Origin: Methylocapsa sp. D3K7
GTDB taxonomy: Bacteria > Pseudomonadota > Alphaproteobacteria > Rhizobiales > Beijerinckiaceae
Length of the DNA: 64,000 nucleotides
Reading direction: 5' to 3'
NCBI RefSeq assembly: GCF_029855125.1
Contig: NZ_CP123229.1
Span: forward strand, 682,001-746,000
Shown here: positions 15,308 through 25,414 of the stretch, in pieces
How positions within the stretch are numbered: the first letter of the stretch is position 1
Layout of the letters: the number at the start of each line of letters is the position of its first letter
Notes under the pieces: generated by a model
The model's input: the letters and a program-made list of their open reading frames with translations, nothing else
What the model was told of the DNA's origin: nothing
The model's database searches: none
Translations under genes and position numbers: made by a program

Positions 15308-16933
15308 TCAGACGTGTTGTGGCAGACCCAGCGCCCGCCACTGGTCGGACCATGCCATCGGCAGGTCGGTCAAGCGCCAGAGGCCGTAGCCGCGCGGGAG
15401 CCGGCCTTCGGCGGCAGCCTTAACGAGAGTTGGATCAAGAAAATCGAGCGACAAGAACATTCGAATCGATCGCTCGGTCTTGCCCTCGCGCTTGGCAAGC
15501 GCAAGCATGTTGGGGCACGTCCCTTCGACGAGGTCATTCAGCCATTTTCGGCTCAGGGCGATCGCCCTGAGCAAGTTTAGGCGCTCGTTACTGCGGATCG
15601 GCTGAACCGAGCCCGTTGTCTGCTCCGGCATGATGATCTCGCGCGTGCGGCGATACGGTTGCGGCGTCCAAGCGATTTGGATAAATTTCTCGGTTTCTTC
15701 CGATATTGGCGAATTGTCGTCAGCAGAGGGAAGTTAATCGAACAAATCTGCTGTTTCAGGACTTTCGGCGAGTGTCACCTCAATCTCGCGGCTGCGGATC
15801 ACCGCGCGGCCAAGCCGTGTGTCGACAAGTTCCTTGTCGGTCAGCTTCGTTGCTTGCCGTCCGGCGCACGCATGTTCCCGAAGTGCGCCGATCACGAGCT
15901 TTTCGATCTCGACCGCCGGGACCCGTTTGAGCGAACCCGCTTCATTTTTCCGCCCTTGCACCACGGGGCTAGAGACATAGTAACGATAGCGGACGCCCTT
16001 CTTGAGAGTGTGGCTCGGGCTCATCTTGTTGCCGCGATCATCAAAAATCTTGCCAAGAAGAAGCGCCTCGGATCGCGATCGCCGCGTGTCCCGCCGGTTG
16101 AGGTTCGCCGCCAATTTCCGTTGCACGGCCTCGAACAGATCGACGGGAATGATGGCCGCGTGATCGCCGGGGTAGCTCTTGCCCTTGTGGTTGAGTTCGC
16201 CGAGATAGTGGCGGTTTTTCAGGATATAGGCGAGCGGCCCATTCGTCAGGGAAACATCGCCGATGATTTTGCCCGAAGCAAGCTGCCGGGATCGTGTGCG
16301 GATGCCCTCTTCCCGCAGCTCGCGCTGGAGGGCCGGCAGGGAGCCAAGTTCGAGATAGCGTGCGAAGATGCGCCGGACGTGGACTGCCTCGGGCTCATCC
16401 ACCAAGAGCTTGCGGGCCTCGACTCGGTAGCCCAAGGGAACAACACCGCCCATCCAAAGCCCCTTGCGCTTCGAGGCGGCGATTTTGTCGCGGATGCGCT
16501 CGCCCACCTCGCGCTCGAACTGGGCAAACGAGAGCAGCACATTTAAGGTCAGCCGACCCATGCTGCTCGTCGTGTTGAAACTCTGGGTCACCGAGACGAA
16601 CGAGACTTTGTGGGCATCGAAGAGCTCGACAAGCTTGGCGAAGTCGGCAAGAGATCGCGTCAACCGGTCGACCTTATAGACGACCACCACGTCGATCCGC
16701 CCCTCCACGATGTCGGCAAGCAGCTTTTGCAGCGCCGGCCGCTCCATGGAACCGCCGGAAAAGCCGCCATCATCGTAGCGATCGCGGCGCAGTTTCCATC
16801 CCTCATGCGCCTGGCTTTTGATGTAGGCTTCCGCGGCCTTGCGCTGAGCGTCGAGCGAGTTAAAATCCTGCTCGAGCCCCTGGTCACTCGACACCCGAGT
16901 GTAGATCGCGCAGCGCAAGGTAGGCTTGGTCAT
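15308..16933 (-). pseudogene. Large serine recombinase with one in-frame stop codon (island A)
   Basis: Residues 1-399 (stop at 15734-15736) hold the resolvase domain (IYTRVSSDQ with catalytic Ser, KVDRLTRSL, FAQFEREVGERIRDKI), the recombinase domain (NGPLAYILKNRHYLGELNHKGKSYPG) and the zinc-ribbon-like part. After a single TAA the same frame stays open to 15308 and encodes the usual C-terminal extension of this family (LVEGTCPNMLALAKREGKTERSIR, LPRGYGLWRLTDLPMAW). Together they would make 541 residues. The break is therefore one nonsense mutation (or suppressed stop) in an otherwise good gene. The 399-residue catalytic part alone may still act. The gene overlaps DUF2924 by 4 bp, forming a DUF3489-DUF2924-recombinase operon. 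Confidence 0.85.
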
Positions 16934-17517
16934 GGAGCCGCCTCCGAGCCACAGGCGCCATCCGGCCGACTACACGCGGGAAGTTCTTGGTGCGCTACTT
17001 CGGGCTTCCCATCGCTGCCGTTGCCCTTCTGGTGCAGGCCGAAGAAGCGGGGCCCGTTCCAGCGGGTGCCGGTGATCGCATGGGCAACCTTTGAAAGGCT
17101 CTCATAGGTCTGCCCATTCCAGACAAAGCCTTGCTCGCCCACCATCACGCGATGCAGAACACCGTTATATTCGCGCGCGAGCACCGTGCCCGGTCTTAAA
17201 TTTGGCTGAGGACCGAAGCTGGTCGCGATCGGAGATGACCCCGACGCAGATTCCCCCTGCCCCAACGCCGCGTCGAGCACCCGCAGCGTCGCGCGATCGA
17301 GATCGCCGTGAGTCTGCGCCTGTTGGCGATAGGCCAGGATGCGGACCATGAGGCTACGCGAGAGATGTGGCGGCGGCGCCCGTCCCATGAGCGCACGCCA
17401 GCGCCGGTGCAGCAAACCAAGATCGAGAGCATTCAAGCTCTCGATCTCGGAGGCCGTGGGATCCGGAGCAGACCGGCCGGGTGCCGGTCGCTCCATCGAA
17501 TGCGTGTGCATCGGCAT
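16930..17517 (-). CDS. DUF2924 domain protein
   Basis: 195 residues. The family signature is seen in LNALDLGLLHRRWRALMGRAPPPHLSRSLMVRILAYRQQ and in the C-terminal RPGTVLAREYNGVLHRVMV, WNGQTYESLSKVAHAITGTRWNGPRFFGL region. Members nearly always precede a serine recombinase with a short overlap, as here (ATG overlap at 16930-16933), so a role in recombination or its control is likely by association only. Function is unknown. Confidence 0.85.
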   Translation of the reverse strand: MPMHTHSMERPAPGRSAPDPTASEIESLNALDLGLLHRRWRALMGRAPPPHLSRSLMVRILAYRQQAQTHGDLDRATLRVLDAALGQGESASGSSPIATSFGPQPNLRPGTVLAREYNGVLHRVMVGEQGFVWNGQTYESLSKVAHAITGTRWNGPRFFGLHQKGNGSDGKPEVAHQELPACSRPDGACGSEAAP

Positions 17518-17522
17518 CTACG

Positions 17523-18215
17523 TCACGCCACAACAGGCTGCGCATGCGTGACGATGCGATAGGACGAACTTTTGCCGCCGGACTCTTGCAGGCGCGCGAT
17601 CGCATAGCCGCGCTTACGCAAGCCAGTCAGCGCCGCCCGGACCGTATGCGGCAGCCATCCCGTTGCCGCGACGATCGTGCCGAGTGGAGCCCCCTCGGCG
17701 GCCATCAGCAGCGAGATGAGCAGTGCCTGTTTCGAACCCGCACGTGGACGCCAAGACAATGGCGGGGGAAAAGCTTGACTCTTATTAGATGGGGCCTCCT
17801 TGACCGGCCCCTTTTTGCGGGAAGGCGCTAGCTTCCTCTTCACGTCCTGCAGTACCTCACGACGAACCTTCCTTAGGTTCGGTTCGACGCCAGCAGGCGC
17901 TTCCGCAACTTTTCCCGACACTCCTTTCCTGCCGCGATTTGCTGTAGCTTTCTCGAAGATTTTCGTCGCGCTTTCGATCGTCGCTTTCCCTGCCCGCGAG
18001 ATCACGAGGCTCAAGGGCCGTCCGGCCGCATCGCGGCGCCAGACCGGCATTTTGGACTTTGTACGCACCTCGCGGACGAGATCTTGCGCAATCAGGGCCT
18101 GCGAAAGCTTCGCCAGTGAAGCTGGCATCATCGCCTCCGGCAAAATCACGGCGCCATCGTCCCGCTGCGCCGCGCCAGAAAGCACGGTCATTTGCCTGTG
18201 AGTGAGCTTGGTCAT
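17523..18215 (-). CDS. DUF3489 domain protein
   Basis: 230 residues from the ATG at 18215, chosen over the longer frame because GGAGGA lies just upstream on the minus strand. The N-terminal region (LSGAAQRDDGAVILPEAM, APVWRRDAAGRPLSL-like segment) and the C-terminal winged-helix-like part (LISLLMAAEGAPLGTIVAATGWLPHTVRAALTGLRKRGYAIARL) fit DUF3489, a probable DNA-binding family found with DUF2924 and serine recombinases. It is the first gene of the island A operon. A double-truncated homologue lies at 37483-37790. Confidence 0.85.
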   Translation of the reverse strand: MTKLTHRQMTVLSGAAQRDDGAVILPEAMMPASLAKLSQALIAQDLVREVRTKSKMPVWRRDAAGRPLSLVISRAGKATIESATKIFEKATANRGRKGVSGKVAEAPAGVEPNLRKVRREVLQDVKRKLAPSRKKGPVKEAPSNKSQAFPPPLSWRPRAGSKQALLISLLMAAEGAPLGTIVAATGWLPHTVRAALTGLRKRGYAIARLQESGGKSSSYRIVTHAQPVVA

Positions 18216-18733
18216 GGTTCTCCTCCAACTGTCGCGACAGCAAAGCGCCGCCACTGACCAAACCCCGCCATCGGCACAAGGCCAGCAGGGTGGAGGAAGG
18301 CTAACCGGTCGTCTAACCTGGTGGGCTCGACGGCACCCACCAATGCTTCGTTGCCGCGCGAAGTCCAGTCATTTGTCCGAACGCCGCATAGTATTTTCAG
18401 CCTCTTGGCGAGGCGAGAGCTTCGAAGCCAGTGGAGAACCTTTTGCGCTTCACAAATGTGGAAAGGGCAGCCTGCAGGCTCGAAGCTCGACAAAATTCAT
18501 CGTCGGGGGTTCGAGTCGGAGGGCCGCTACGTCGCAAGACCCACTATAGAGAGCGCGCTATTTTGCTACTGGCGAGAAGCTGCTTAATTCAGGTGCGCCA
18601 TTGTTGCGTGGGCTCAGCACGCACTACCCTACAAGCGATAGGACTGCTCACTAGGAGTCGAGCATTCACCACGGAAATGCGATTGCGATGATAGCGAGCT
18701 TTAGCATGATGGCGGTAAGCGCGACTTCTGGCT
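18216..18733. other. No gene recognised
   Basis: About 520 bp upstream of the DUF3489 operon. Several short frames exist but none shows a ribosome site with a recognisable product. The promoter of the minus-strand operon should lie in the left part of this stretch. Confidence 0.4.
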
Positions 18734-18777
18734 TACAAAGGGGAAAGGTTTCTACCCGGCCCCCTTTGTATCGTTTT
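18734..18777 (+). terminator. Rho-independent terminator-like hairpin
   Basis: TACAAAGGGG (18734-18743) pairs perfectly with CCCCTTTGTA (18761-18770) across a 17-base loop and is followed by TCGTTTTT. No plus-strand gene ends just before it, so what it terminates is unclear. It may mark the end of a deleted gene or insulate the island. Confidence 0.65.
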
Positions 18778-18874
18778 TAGAACTCCTCTACGATATTTTG
18801 GCAAATCCGTTGCCCTATTTCATCCAGATGGCGGCGAAGCGGCCTCCGGGTTCAGCCGTGGGCCTTCCTGCCCC

Positions 18875-19033
18875 TCAGACGCCAGCCCGCCACGTCAGCC
18901 TCGATAATTTCGTGCGTTTCAAAATGACGTAGGTTCCGTTGTGATCAACACAGAGCAATTCGACTGGCGATCCGTCGGGCGGAAATTGATCGACGATGAA
19001 CGCCGAGATCCTATCGCTTAAAGAGGTCAAGTT
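18875..19033 (-). pseudogene. Short remnant with LCxDHNGTYVL-like motif
   Basis: The frame reads SLSDRISAFIVDQFPPDGSPVELLCVDHNGTYVI and then departs into RTKLSRLTW. The segment PVELLCxDHNGTYVL resembles short multicopy rhizobial hypothetical proteins, whose C-terminal part seems lost here by frameshift. It is a weak call made from memory of the family style. Confidence 0.3.
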
Positions 19034-19647
19034 CTGGCGCCTGTTACTTGGGTGCTCGCATGTCGGCGTGCAGCCTTGCACAAGCGCCGCTTCCATTTCT
19101 CTCCGGCTTTGAATTCTGTCTTGAGAACCCAACGCTTTTGAATTGATCTGCGCTTTCGAAGAGGCGTCGAAGCGATCAATATATCCGGTGAGCAATTTGC
19201 ATCGGGCCGTTCCAGGAAAACCCTCGCCACGTCACTTTTTGGTTCGAGAGTTCGTTGGTTACGCCGGATGGGCAAAGGGCTCTTGACCTTCCCGATGCGG
19301 CGGCCACGGCGGGATTTTTCATCGCCGTCTGTTAATCGAACAGGCAACGGATCGTCTTCGCCGATAAGACTCGGCAACACCCGGCCCAAAGCGGCGTTGG
19401 ATAATTGAGATGTCTCGGGAAGCGTGTCCACCGGACTTCCCCTTCGAAAAACTGCTTCGGCCGCTGTCAACGTGACCTTGAGTTCGCCGTCAAAGTTGTT
19501 TTGGCGAGGTAAGAAAACATTGAGACCTAAGAACGACGGCTTCGACCCATCATTGTCGTTATAGCCGGTCGGCCGCCGATGAGCCGCCGACGATTTCCCC
19601 GAGCGGGCTTTGAATTCCTTGATGAAAGGACGGACAGTATGACGCAC
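19027..19647 (-). CDS. Conserved hypothetical protein
   Basis: 206 residues from a GTG at 19647. It begins VRPFIKEFKARSGKSS and contains a low-complexity middle and a very basic C-terminal segment (RRSIQKRWVLKTEFKAGEKWKRRLCKAAR). No catalytic motif or membrane segment is visible. The basic ends suggest nucleic-acid or ribosome contact, which is only inference. Similar proteins are familiar as hypothetical proteins of Hyphomicrobiales. Confidence 0.55.
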   Translation of the reverse strand: MRHTVRPFIKEFKARSGKSSAAHRRPTGYNDNDGSKPSFLGLNVFLPRQNNFDGELKVTLTAAEAVFRRGSPVDTLPETSQLSNAALGRVLPSLIGEDDPLPVRLTDGDEKSRRGRRIGKVKSPLPIRRNQRTLEPKSDVARVFLERPDANCSPDILIASTPLRKRRSIQKRWVLKTEFKAGEKWKRRLCKAARRHASTQVTGART

Positions 19648-20205
19648 TGGACCTCTGGGGGTGGATGGCTCTCTCGATGAGGGCGGACAAATGGACGCTT
19701 CGGCCGGCGCGCTCGGGTTGTCCTACTCAATCTCGTCTCTTGGAGAAATCTTCCGCGACAAAAGGACTATGGTCAAACGCCTGGAGAAAGCACATCTCTT
19801 CTTTCCTAACGTGGGCTGCACGTCAACTGAAATCCAGACTTTCGAATACATCCCTTTGCGCGTTAGAACCATGCGGAGCCCATTAGCTATTCGGTGATGG
19901 AAGGGACGCCGCTCGCGTTTTAGTCGCAGGAAACAGGTTGTGTTCATGACTTTTCTTCGCGCCCCTTCTCGGGGGGCGGGGTCTTAGGCGTCTTGGACGT
20001 TCTCGTTCTGTCGCTCGTCCCGGGCATCGATTGACCTCTTAGGAATCGCTCTGAGCAGGCGCCTACTCGACCTTGCCACTCAAGTGTGTAAGAAGCCGTC
20101 ACCTCGGCGAAAAGGCGCAGGCTGAGAGCGCCCCGCCTTATTGACAAGTAAACTTACGAACCTGACATAGCCGCCGTGGGCCCGATTCGAGAGGGTAAAA
20201 TAGGA
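19648..20205. other. No gene recognised
   Basis: About 560 bp between the minus-strand hypothetical and tex. Short frames on both strands look like noise. The tex promoter should be here, but no clear -35/-10 pair was identified. Confidence 0.4.
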
Positions 20206-22527
20206 ATGACCTCTGGCGCCGACCGCATTCTTCGAACCATTGCCTCCGAAATCCGGGCGCGGCAAGAACAAGTGAAGGTCGCGATCGGCCTGCTCGATGA
20301 AGGCGCCACGGTTCCCTTCGTTGCGCGCTACCGTAAAGAGGCCACCGGCGGCCTTGATGACACCCAGCTCCGCCAGCTCGAAGAGCGTCTCGCGTACTTG
20401 CGTGAGCTTGAGGCGAGGCGTGTGAGCATTCTCGACACGATTCGCAGCCAAGGCAAACTGACTGCGGGCCTTGAAGCGAAGATCGCCATCGCCGTCGCAA
20501 AGTCGGAGCTCGAAGACATTTATCTGCCGTTCCGGCCGAAACGCCGGACCCGCGCCGAGATGGCCCGCGAGCGTGGACTTGAACCCTTGGCGGACGCAAT
20601 CCTCGCCGATCGCACGACAACTCCCGCCGAACTGGCAAAGGCTTATGTCTCCGAGCTGGTCCCAGACATAAAAACCGCGCTCGATGGTGCTCGGGATATT
20701 CTCGCGGAAACTTTCGCCGAGAACGCCAGTCTTGTGGGACAGCTCAGAAGTTACGTCAAAGCTCATGCCATGCTGTGTTCCCGGATAATCCCTGGAAAAG
20801 CGGAGGCCGGCGCGAAGTTCTCGGACTATTTCGACCATCGCGAGCGGTTTGCCAATACGCCGAGCCATCGCGCCCTCGCCATGCTCCGTGGCCGTAACGA
20901 AGACATTCTCTCGCTTGATATCGAAATCGATGCGGAAAGCACCTCGGCGCTGAAGCCAGTCGAGCAGATGATCACACAACATTATGGGATCGCGCTGCAA
21001 GGTGGAGCCGCCGACGTGTTTCTGCTTGACGCCGCTCGCTTCGCCTGGAAGACAAAGTTATCGGTTCATCTCACGCTCGATCTCATGAATGATCTTCGCG
21101 AGCGGGCTGAGGCTGAGGCCATCCATGTCTTCGCACGCAACCTTAAGGATTTGTTGCTTGCCGCGCCGGCTGGGGCACGGCCAACCATGGGTCTCGATCC
21201 AGGAATCCGGACCGGCGTGAAGGTTGCGGTGGTCGATGGAACCGGCAAGCTTTTGGAGACGGCGGCCGTCTATCCATTTCAACCTCGCAACGACGTAGTT
21301 GGGGCGGGTGCGGAACTCAGACGGCTCATCCAAAAGCACCATATCGAATTGATCGCGATCGGCAATGGGACAGCGAGCCGCGAGACCGACCGCCTGGCGG
21401 CGGAGGTGATCGCCGCCCTGCCCGCTCCCAAACCGGTCAAAGTTGTCGTGAGCGAAGCGGGCGCTTCGGTCTATTCGGCATCGGCCAAAGCCGCGGCTGA
21501 AATGCACGATCTCGACGTGTCCTTGCGCGGCGCCGTGTCCATTGCACGGCGATTGCAGGACCCCCTTGCTGAACTTGTAAAAATCGACCCGAAGGCGATC
21601 GGCGTTGGACAATATCAACATGACGTCAACCAGACCCGCCTCGCCCGCACCCTCGACGCCGTCGTTGAGGATGCGGTGAATGCAGTCGGTGTCGATCTCA
21701 ACACGGCCTCCGCCTCGCTGCTATCGCGCGTGTCCGGACTCAGCGCATCGCTCGCCGACGCAATCATTGTCCATCGAGATCAAAAAGGAGCGTTCACTTG
21801 TCGGCGTGATATATTGGGCGTGGCCCGTCTCGGTCCCCGCGCCTTCGAGCTTTGCGCCGGATTCTTGCGGATACCGAACGGATCAGAACCCCTTGATGCT
21901 TCGTCGGTTCATCCCGAAGCCTATGGGCTCGCCCGAAAGATCGTCGCGGCCTGTAGCCGCGATGTCCGTTCTCTCATGGGGGACGTGACGACTTTGAAAT
22001 CGCTTGATCCGTCACAATTTGTCGACGAGCGTTTCGGTTTGCCAACCGTGCGCGATATTTTGCTCGAGCTCGAGAAGCCTGGCCGTGATCCCCGCCCGCA
22101 ATTCAAAACCGCGACTTTCACCGAAGGGGTCCAGGACATCAAGGACCTGAAGCCCGGCTTGATGCTCGAAGGCACGGTCACGAATGTTGCAAACTTTGGT
22201 GCTTTCATCGATATCGGGGTGCATCAAGACGGGCTCGTTCACGTGTCGCAGCTGGCCGATCATTTCGTGAAAGATCCGAGCGCCTTGGTGAAGGCCGGCG
22301 ATGTTGTCAAAGTTCGCGTGGTGGAGGTCGACCTGAAGCGCAAACGGATAGCTCTTTCCATGCGCAAGGACGAGGCGCCGCTGCAGCGCGCGACGGCCGC
22401 TTCGAACGAAGTTGCAGTGAGTAACGCGAACAAGAAGCCCGTGCGCCAACAAAGCCCACGTCAGCCAAAGTCTATGCCTGAGGGTGCGCTCGGCGCAGCG
22501 CTGAGTGAGGCGTTACGGCGCAAGTGA
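20206..22527 (+). CDS. tex: Tex RNA-binding transcription accessory protein
   Basis: 773 residues from ATG 20206; an in-frame GTG at 20176 would add ten residues without similarity. Domains in order: N-terminal helical Tex region ([33 protein letters not shown]), YqgF/RNase H-like core ([29 protein letters not shown]), helix-hairpin-helix ([33 protein letters not shown]) and a C-terminal S1 RNA-binding domain ([35 protein letters not shown]). The family acts in the cytosol on transcription complexes and RNA. Length and all domains are normal. It stands alone, with the next gene on the opposite strand. Confidence 0.97.
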   Translation: MTSGADRILRTIASEIRARQEQVKVAIGLLDEGATVPFVARYRKEATGGLDDTQLRQLEERLAYLRELEARRVSILDTIRSQGKLTAGLEAKIAIAVAKSELEDIYLPFRPKRRTRAEMARERGLEPLADAILADRTTTPAELAKAYVSELVPDIKTALDGARDILAETFAENASLVGQLRSYVKAHAMLCSRIIPGKAEAGAKFSDYFDHRERFANTPSHRALAMLRGRNEDILSLDIEIDAESTSALKPVEQMITQHYGIALQGGAADVFLLDAARFAWKTKLSVHLTLDLMNDLRERAEAEAIHVFARNLKDLLLAAPAGARPTMGLDPGIRTGVKVAVVDGTGKLLETAAVYPFQPRNDVVGAGAELRRLIQKHHIELIAIGNGTASRETDRLAAEVIAALPAPKPVKVVVSEAGASVYSASAKAAAEMHDLDVSLRGAVSIARRLQDPLAELVKIDPKAIGVGQYQHDVNQTRLARTLDAVVEDAVNAVGVDLNTASASLLSRVSGLSASLADAIIVHRDQKGAFTCRRDILGVARLGPRAFELCAGFLRIPNGSEPLDASSVHPEAYGLARKIVAACSRDVRSLMGDVTTLKSLDPSQFVDERFGLPTVRDILLELEKPGRDPRPQFKTATFTEGVQDIKDLKPGLMLEGTVTNVANFGAFIDIGVHQDGLVHVSQLADHFVKDPSALVKAGDVVKVRVVEVDLKRKRIALSMRKDEAPLQRATAASNEVAVSNANKKPVRQQSPRQPKSMPEGALGAALSEALRRK

Positions 22528-22533
22528 TGTTGC

Positions 22534-23064
22534 CTACCACTGCGGGCATATCGGAAGGACGCTGACGGCGTTCGCAGCGATAGTAAAAATTTTTAGGTGC
22601 TTAACCGGCCAGACCTCCTCAATGGCGGCGAAAAGGAACGCGGTCGTCAGGCCGAATAGAATTTGCCCGTTCATTGCCTCGATTGCGCCGAGAAGCTTCC
22701 AACGATCCTCTAAGAAGATATTGGAATGGCCATAGCTTGTGATCGCGCTGAGCGAATACAGCATGGCAGCGTGCGCGTCGGGCAGAGCGCCCACCCAAAT
22801 GTAAAGAATTGCGCATGCAGCCGCTTCGAGACCATGCAACAGCGCTGCCCCAAGCGCTGTCAGCGCGATCGCGACGATGAAATGACCTAGAGTGCGCACG
22901 CCCTTTCCCGGACGCACCTTGAGCACGAGAGCCTTCACCATCAACACAAACGCGCAGACGTGGAAGACCACTGTGAGCACCAGAAGCGGCAGTCCCCACG
23001 ACCAGTCGAAACTCCAATGCACTCCTTCGCCTCCCTCCGGGGTCGCCAAAGACGGCATGCCCAT
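22534..23064 (-). CDS. Membrane protein with ion-channel-like pore loop
   Basis: 176 residues with four likely transmembrane segments (around residues 24-47, 62-85, 87-105 and 133-152). The loop YSLSAITSYGHSNI between the last two hydrophobic parts is placed like a K+-channel selectivity filter, but it has SYGH where potassium channels have GYGD. Related proteins are annotated as ion-channel family members. The stop lies 7 bp from the tex stop (convergent). Channel activity is inference. Confidence 0.65.
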   Translation of the reverse strand: MGMPSLATPEGGEGVHWSFDWSWGLPLLVLTVVFHVCAFVLMVKALVLKVRPGKGVRTLGHFIVAIALTALGAALLHGLEAAACAILYIWVGALPDAHAAMLYSLSAITSYGHSNIFLEDRWKLLGAIEAMNGQILFGLTTAFLFAAIEEVWPVKHLKIFTIAANAVSVLPICPQW

Positions 23065-23538
23065 GTTGCAACGTTAGTAGGTAGGGCAACCCAACGCTAA
23101 TTTCGGATCGAGTGCGGCATGTCAATCCAGACGCCGCTCCCGAAGTACCCCAAATCCCCCGCGCCGCGAAGAGGCGGCAGCATTCAAAAAAGCTTCGAAG
23201 ACGTCGTCGTTGAGGATGCCTAAAAGCATCTCGAACGGCCGGCCGAGGTCTTCGCGAGCAACGAACATCGGCTCGGCCTGGAGCCTGGCGCTCCGCAAAA
23301 AAAGCCGAAGGTGCCCCTGGACGCACCATTCTTTATCGGCCATCGATGAATTGGCCGCCGGCACCGGCCGGAACCCCGCTTGGAAGCGCTGAATAGGCGC
23401 CGGCCTGAAATAGTGGACGCTCCGCCGCTTGCCACAATTTCGTTATATAAATTTCTTTGTCCATTGCTGTCTACGCATGAATCCCTTGGTATTGTGGCGG
23501 TTCTATTCACTCAGAACTTAACGCAGGTAGGACAGACT
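23065..23538. other. Intergenic region, one doubtful minus-strand frame
   Basis: A minus-strand frame of 80 codons (23122-23364, with an internal MADKEWCVQGHLRLFLRSARL start) has a plausible composition but no recognised family. Nothing else stands out. Confidence 0.3.
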
Positions 23539-25325
23539 ATGACTCTCGATGAGTCCATCGGCGGTGTGGCTATACGCGGCCTGCTCGCCGCCTTGCTTCT
23601 TCCACTCATCGGCGCCGCCCTGCAGGCGCAGCAGATCACAGGCGTTCCGGGTTCGCCCGGCGCGATGGAAACGATCAGCGGCGAGCAACTGCCGCCGCCG
23701 CCTCCCAAATTCCATGGCAAGATCGAGCGCAACGCGGCGCAGTCAAAACCTTATTGGCCTCCGCGCGTGGAGCCGCCCAAGGGCGCGCTCAACATCTTGC
23801 TCATCATGACCGACGACGTGGGATTCGCTGCTCCCTCAACCTTCGGCTGCGTGATTCCCACGCCGAACCTCGACGGGATCGCCAACGAAGGTCTGCGCTA
23901 CACCAATTTCCATTCGACGTCTCTGTGTTCGCCTACTCGCGCGGCACTCATCACCGGGCGCAACCATCATTCGGCGGGATTTGGCGCCGTCGCGGAGCAG
24001 GCGACCGGCTTTCCGGGCTACGACTCGATCATCGCCCGCGACAAGGCGACGATCGGCCGGATTCTCAAGGACAACGGCTACCGGACGTCCTGGTTCGGCA
24101 AGGACCACACCACACCGTCCTTTCAGGCAAGCCAGGACGGGCCATTCGACCAATGGCCGATAGGCATGGGCTTTGAATATTTTTATGGCTTCATCGGCGG
24201 CGATTCGAGTCAGTGGCAGCCGAACCTTTTCCGCAACACTACCGCGATCTACCCTTATGTCGGCAAACCAGGCTGGAACCTCATCACCGCCCAGGCAGAC
24301 GATGCGATCGCCTATATGAACCGCATCAATGCGCTCGCACCGGAGTAGCCGTTCTTTCTCTATTACGTGCCGGGGGGCACCCACGCGCCGCATCACGCGA
24401 TGCCGGAATGGATCAAGAAGATCAGCGACATGCATCTGTTCGACAAGGGCTGGGACGCGGTCCGCAATCAGATCTTCGAGAACCAGAAGAAGCTTGGCGT
24501 CATTCCGCAGGACGCCAAGCTCACTCCATGGCCGCACGACCTGTTAAAGCACTGGGACGAGTTGACGGCGGACGAGAAGAAGATGTTCATCCGTCAGGTT
24601 ATGCGGCCTATCTCGCCTATACGGACCATGAGATCGGCCGCGTGATCCAGGCGGTCGAGGACATGGGCAAGCTCGACAACACGCTTATCATCTACATCAG
24701 CGGCGACTGGACTTGCCCTTGTTTAGTGGAGAGCCATTGTCCCTTGGTTAGTTTCGTGTTCGAAATTTATTTGGCTTTTGTAACCAAGAGCCGAATGCCG
24801 GCGCACGGGATTATAGAACCCGTCGATATATCTGGCGATGGCATTTTCGGCTTGAAAGCGTGATTGGAAGCTGGTGCGCCAGATCAGTTCAGATTTGATC
24901 GTTTTGAACAAAGTTTCCACCATGGCATTGTCATAGCAATTGCCCTTGCCACTCATCGAAATGATGAAACCGTGCCGGTCAAGGATACGCTGGTAATCAT
25001 AGGAGCAATACTGGCTGCCACGATCAGAATGATGCAAAATACCCGTCTTTGGCCGGCGCAGGACGATGGCCCTCCGCAAGGCAGACAGCGCCAGATCTTG
25101 GCTCTCCACTAAACAAGGGCAAGTCCAGACAACGGCTCGTCTGCCGAAGGGACGCTCATCGGCACGCCGAACGAAGTCGCAATGTTCAACGGCGTACAGG
25201 TCCCAGTCGAGGATCAGCTCAAATATTTCTATGACGTCTGGGGGTCGGACAGGACCTACAACCACATGGCGCTGCCGTGGACCCGGATGTTCGATACCCC
25301 GTTCTCCTGGACGAAGCAAAAAATC
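23539..25325 (+). pseudogene. Arylsulfatase, multiply disrupted
   Basis: The ATG at 23539 follows AGGA and opens a secretory signal (GLLAALLLPLIGAALQA). The sulfatase core is clear: NILLIMTDDVGF metal-binding region and SLCSPTRAALITGR, where Cys of CSPTR would be converted to formylglycine. Lesions: an in-frame TAG at 24346-24348 (the frame continues [21 protein letters not shown]); a frameshift near 24599 after KKMFIRQ (continues [23 protein letters not shown] in another frame); an IS3 derivative at 24708-25127 after YISGD; sulfatase sequence resumes after it (NEVAMFNGVQVPVEDQLKYFYDVWG) and is lost near 25325. The enzyme would have been periplasmic. It cannot be functional now. Confidence 0.93.
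24708..25127 (-). mobile_element. 420-bp non-autonomous IS3-family derivative
   Basis: Perfect 29-bp terminal inverted repeats (24708-24736 and 25099-25127; outer ends TGGACTTGCCCTTGTTTAGT) enclose only the C-terminal third of an IS3 OrfB on the minus strand (HHSDRGSQYCS, FIISMSGKGNCYDNAMVE with the catalytic Glu, [10 protein letters not shown]). A 3-bp direct repeat GAC flanks it (24705-24707 and 25128-25130), typical of IS3 insertion. The element therefore appears to have transposed in this shortened form, or shrank afterwards. It needs a full-length IS elsewhere for movement. Confidence 0.88.
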
Positions 25326-25414
25326 GAACTTTTTCCGAGGAATTCACCGTCGTCAACGCAGACAATGACCGCTTCCCACCGACCAGTTGTCCATGCCAAC
25401 GACACGAGACAAGC

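Noticed and set aside
15659..16546. 295-codon plus-strand frame in the recombinase gene
   Set aside because: Antisense shadow of the serine recombinase, whose motifs are clear on the minus strand.
18480..18540. T-arm-like GGGGTTCGAGTC near 18510 as part of a tRNA
   Set aside because: No D-arm, anticodon arm or acceptor stem can be folded around it.
19661..19897. 78-codon plus-strand frame upstream of tex
   Set aside because: No ribosome site or family, and several overlapping frames of equal quality.
20080..21000. 306-codon minus-strand frame overlapping tex
   Set aside because: Antisense of the unmistakable Tex gene; no ribosome site or family.
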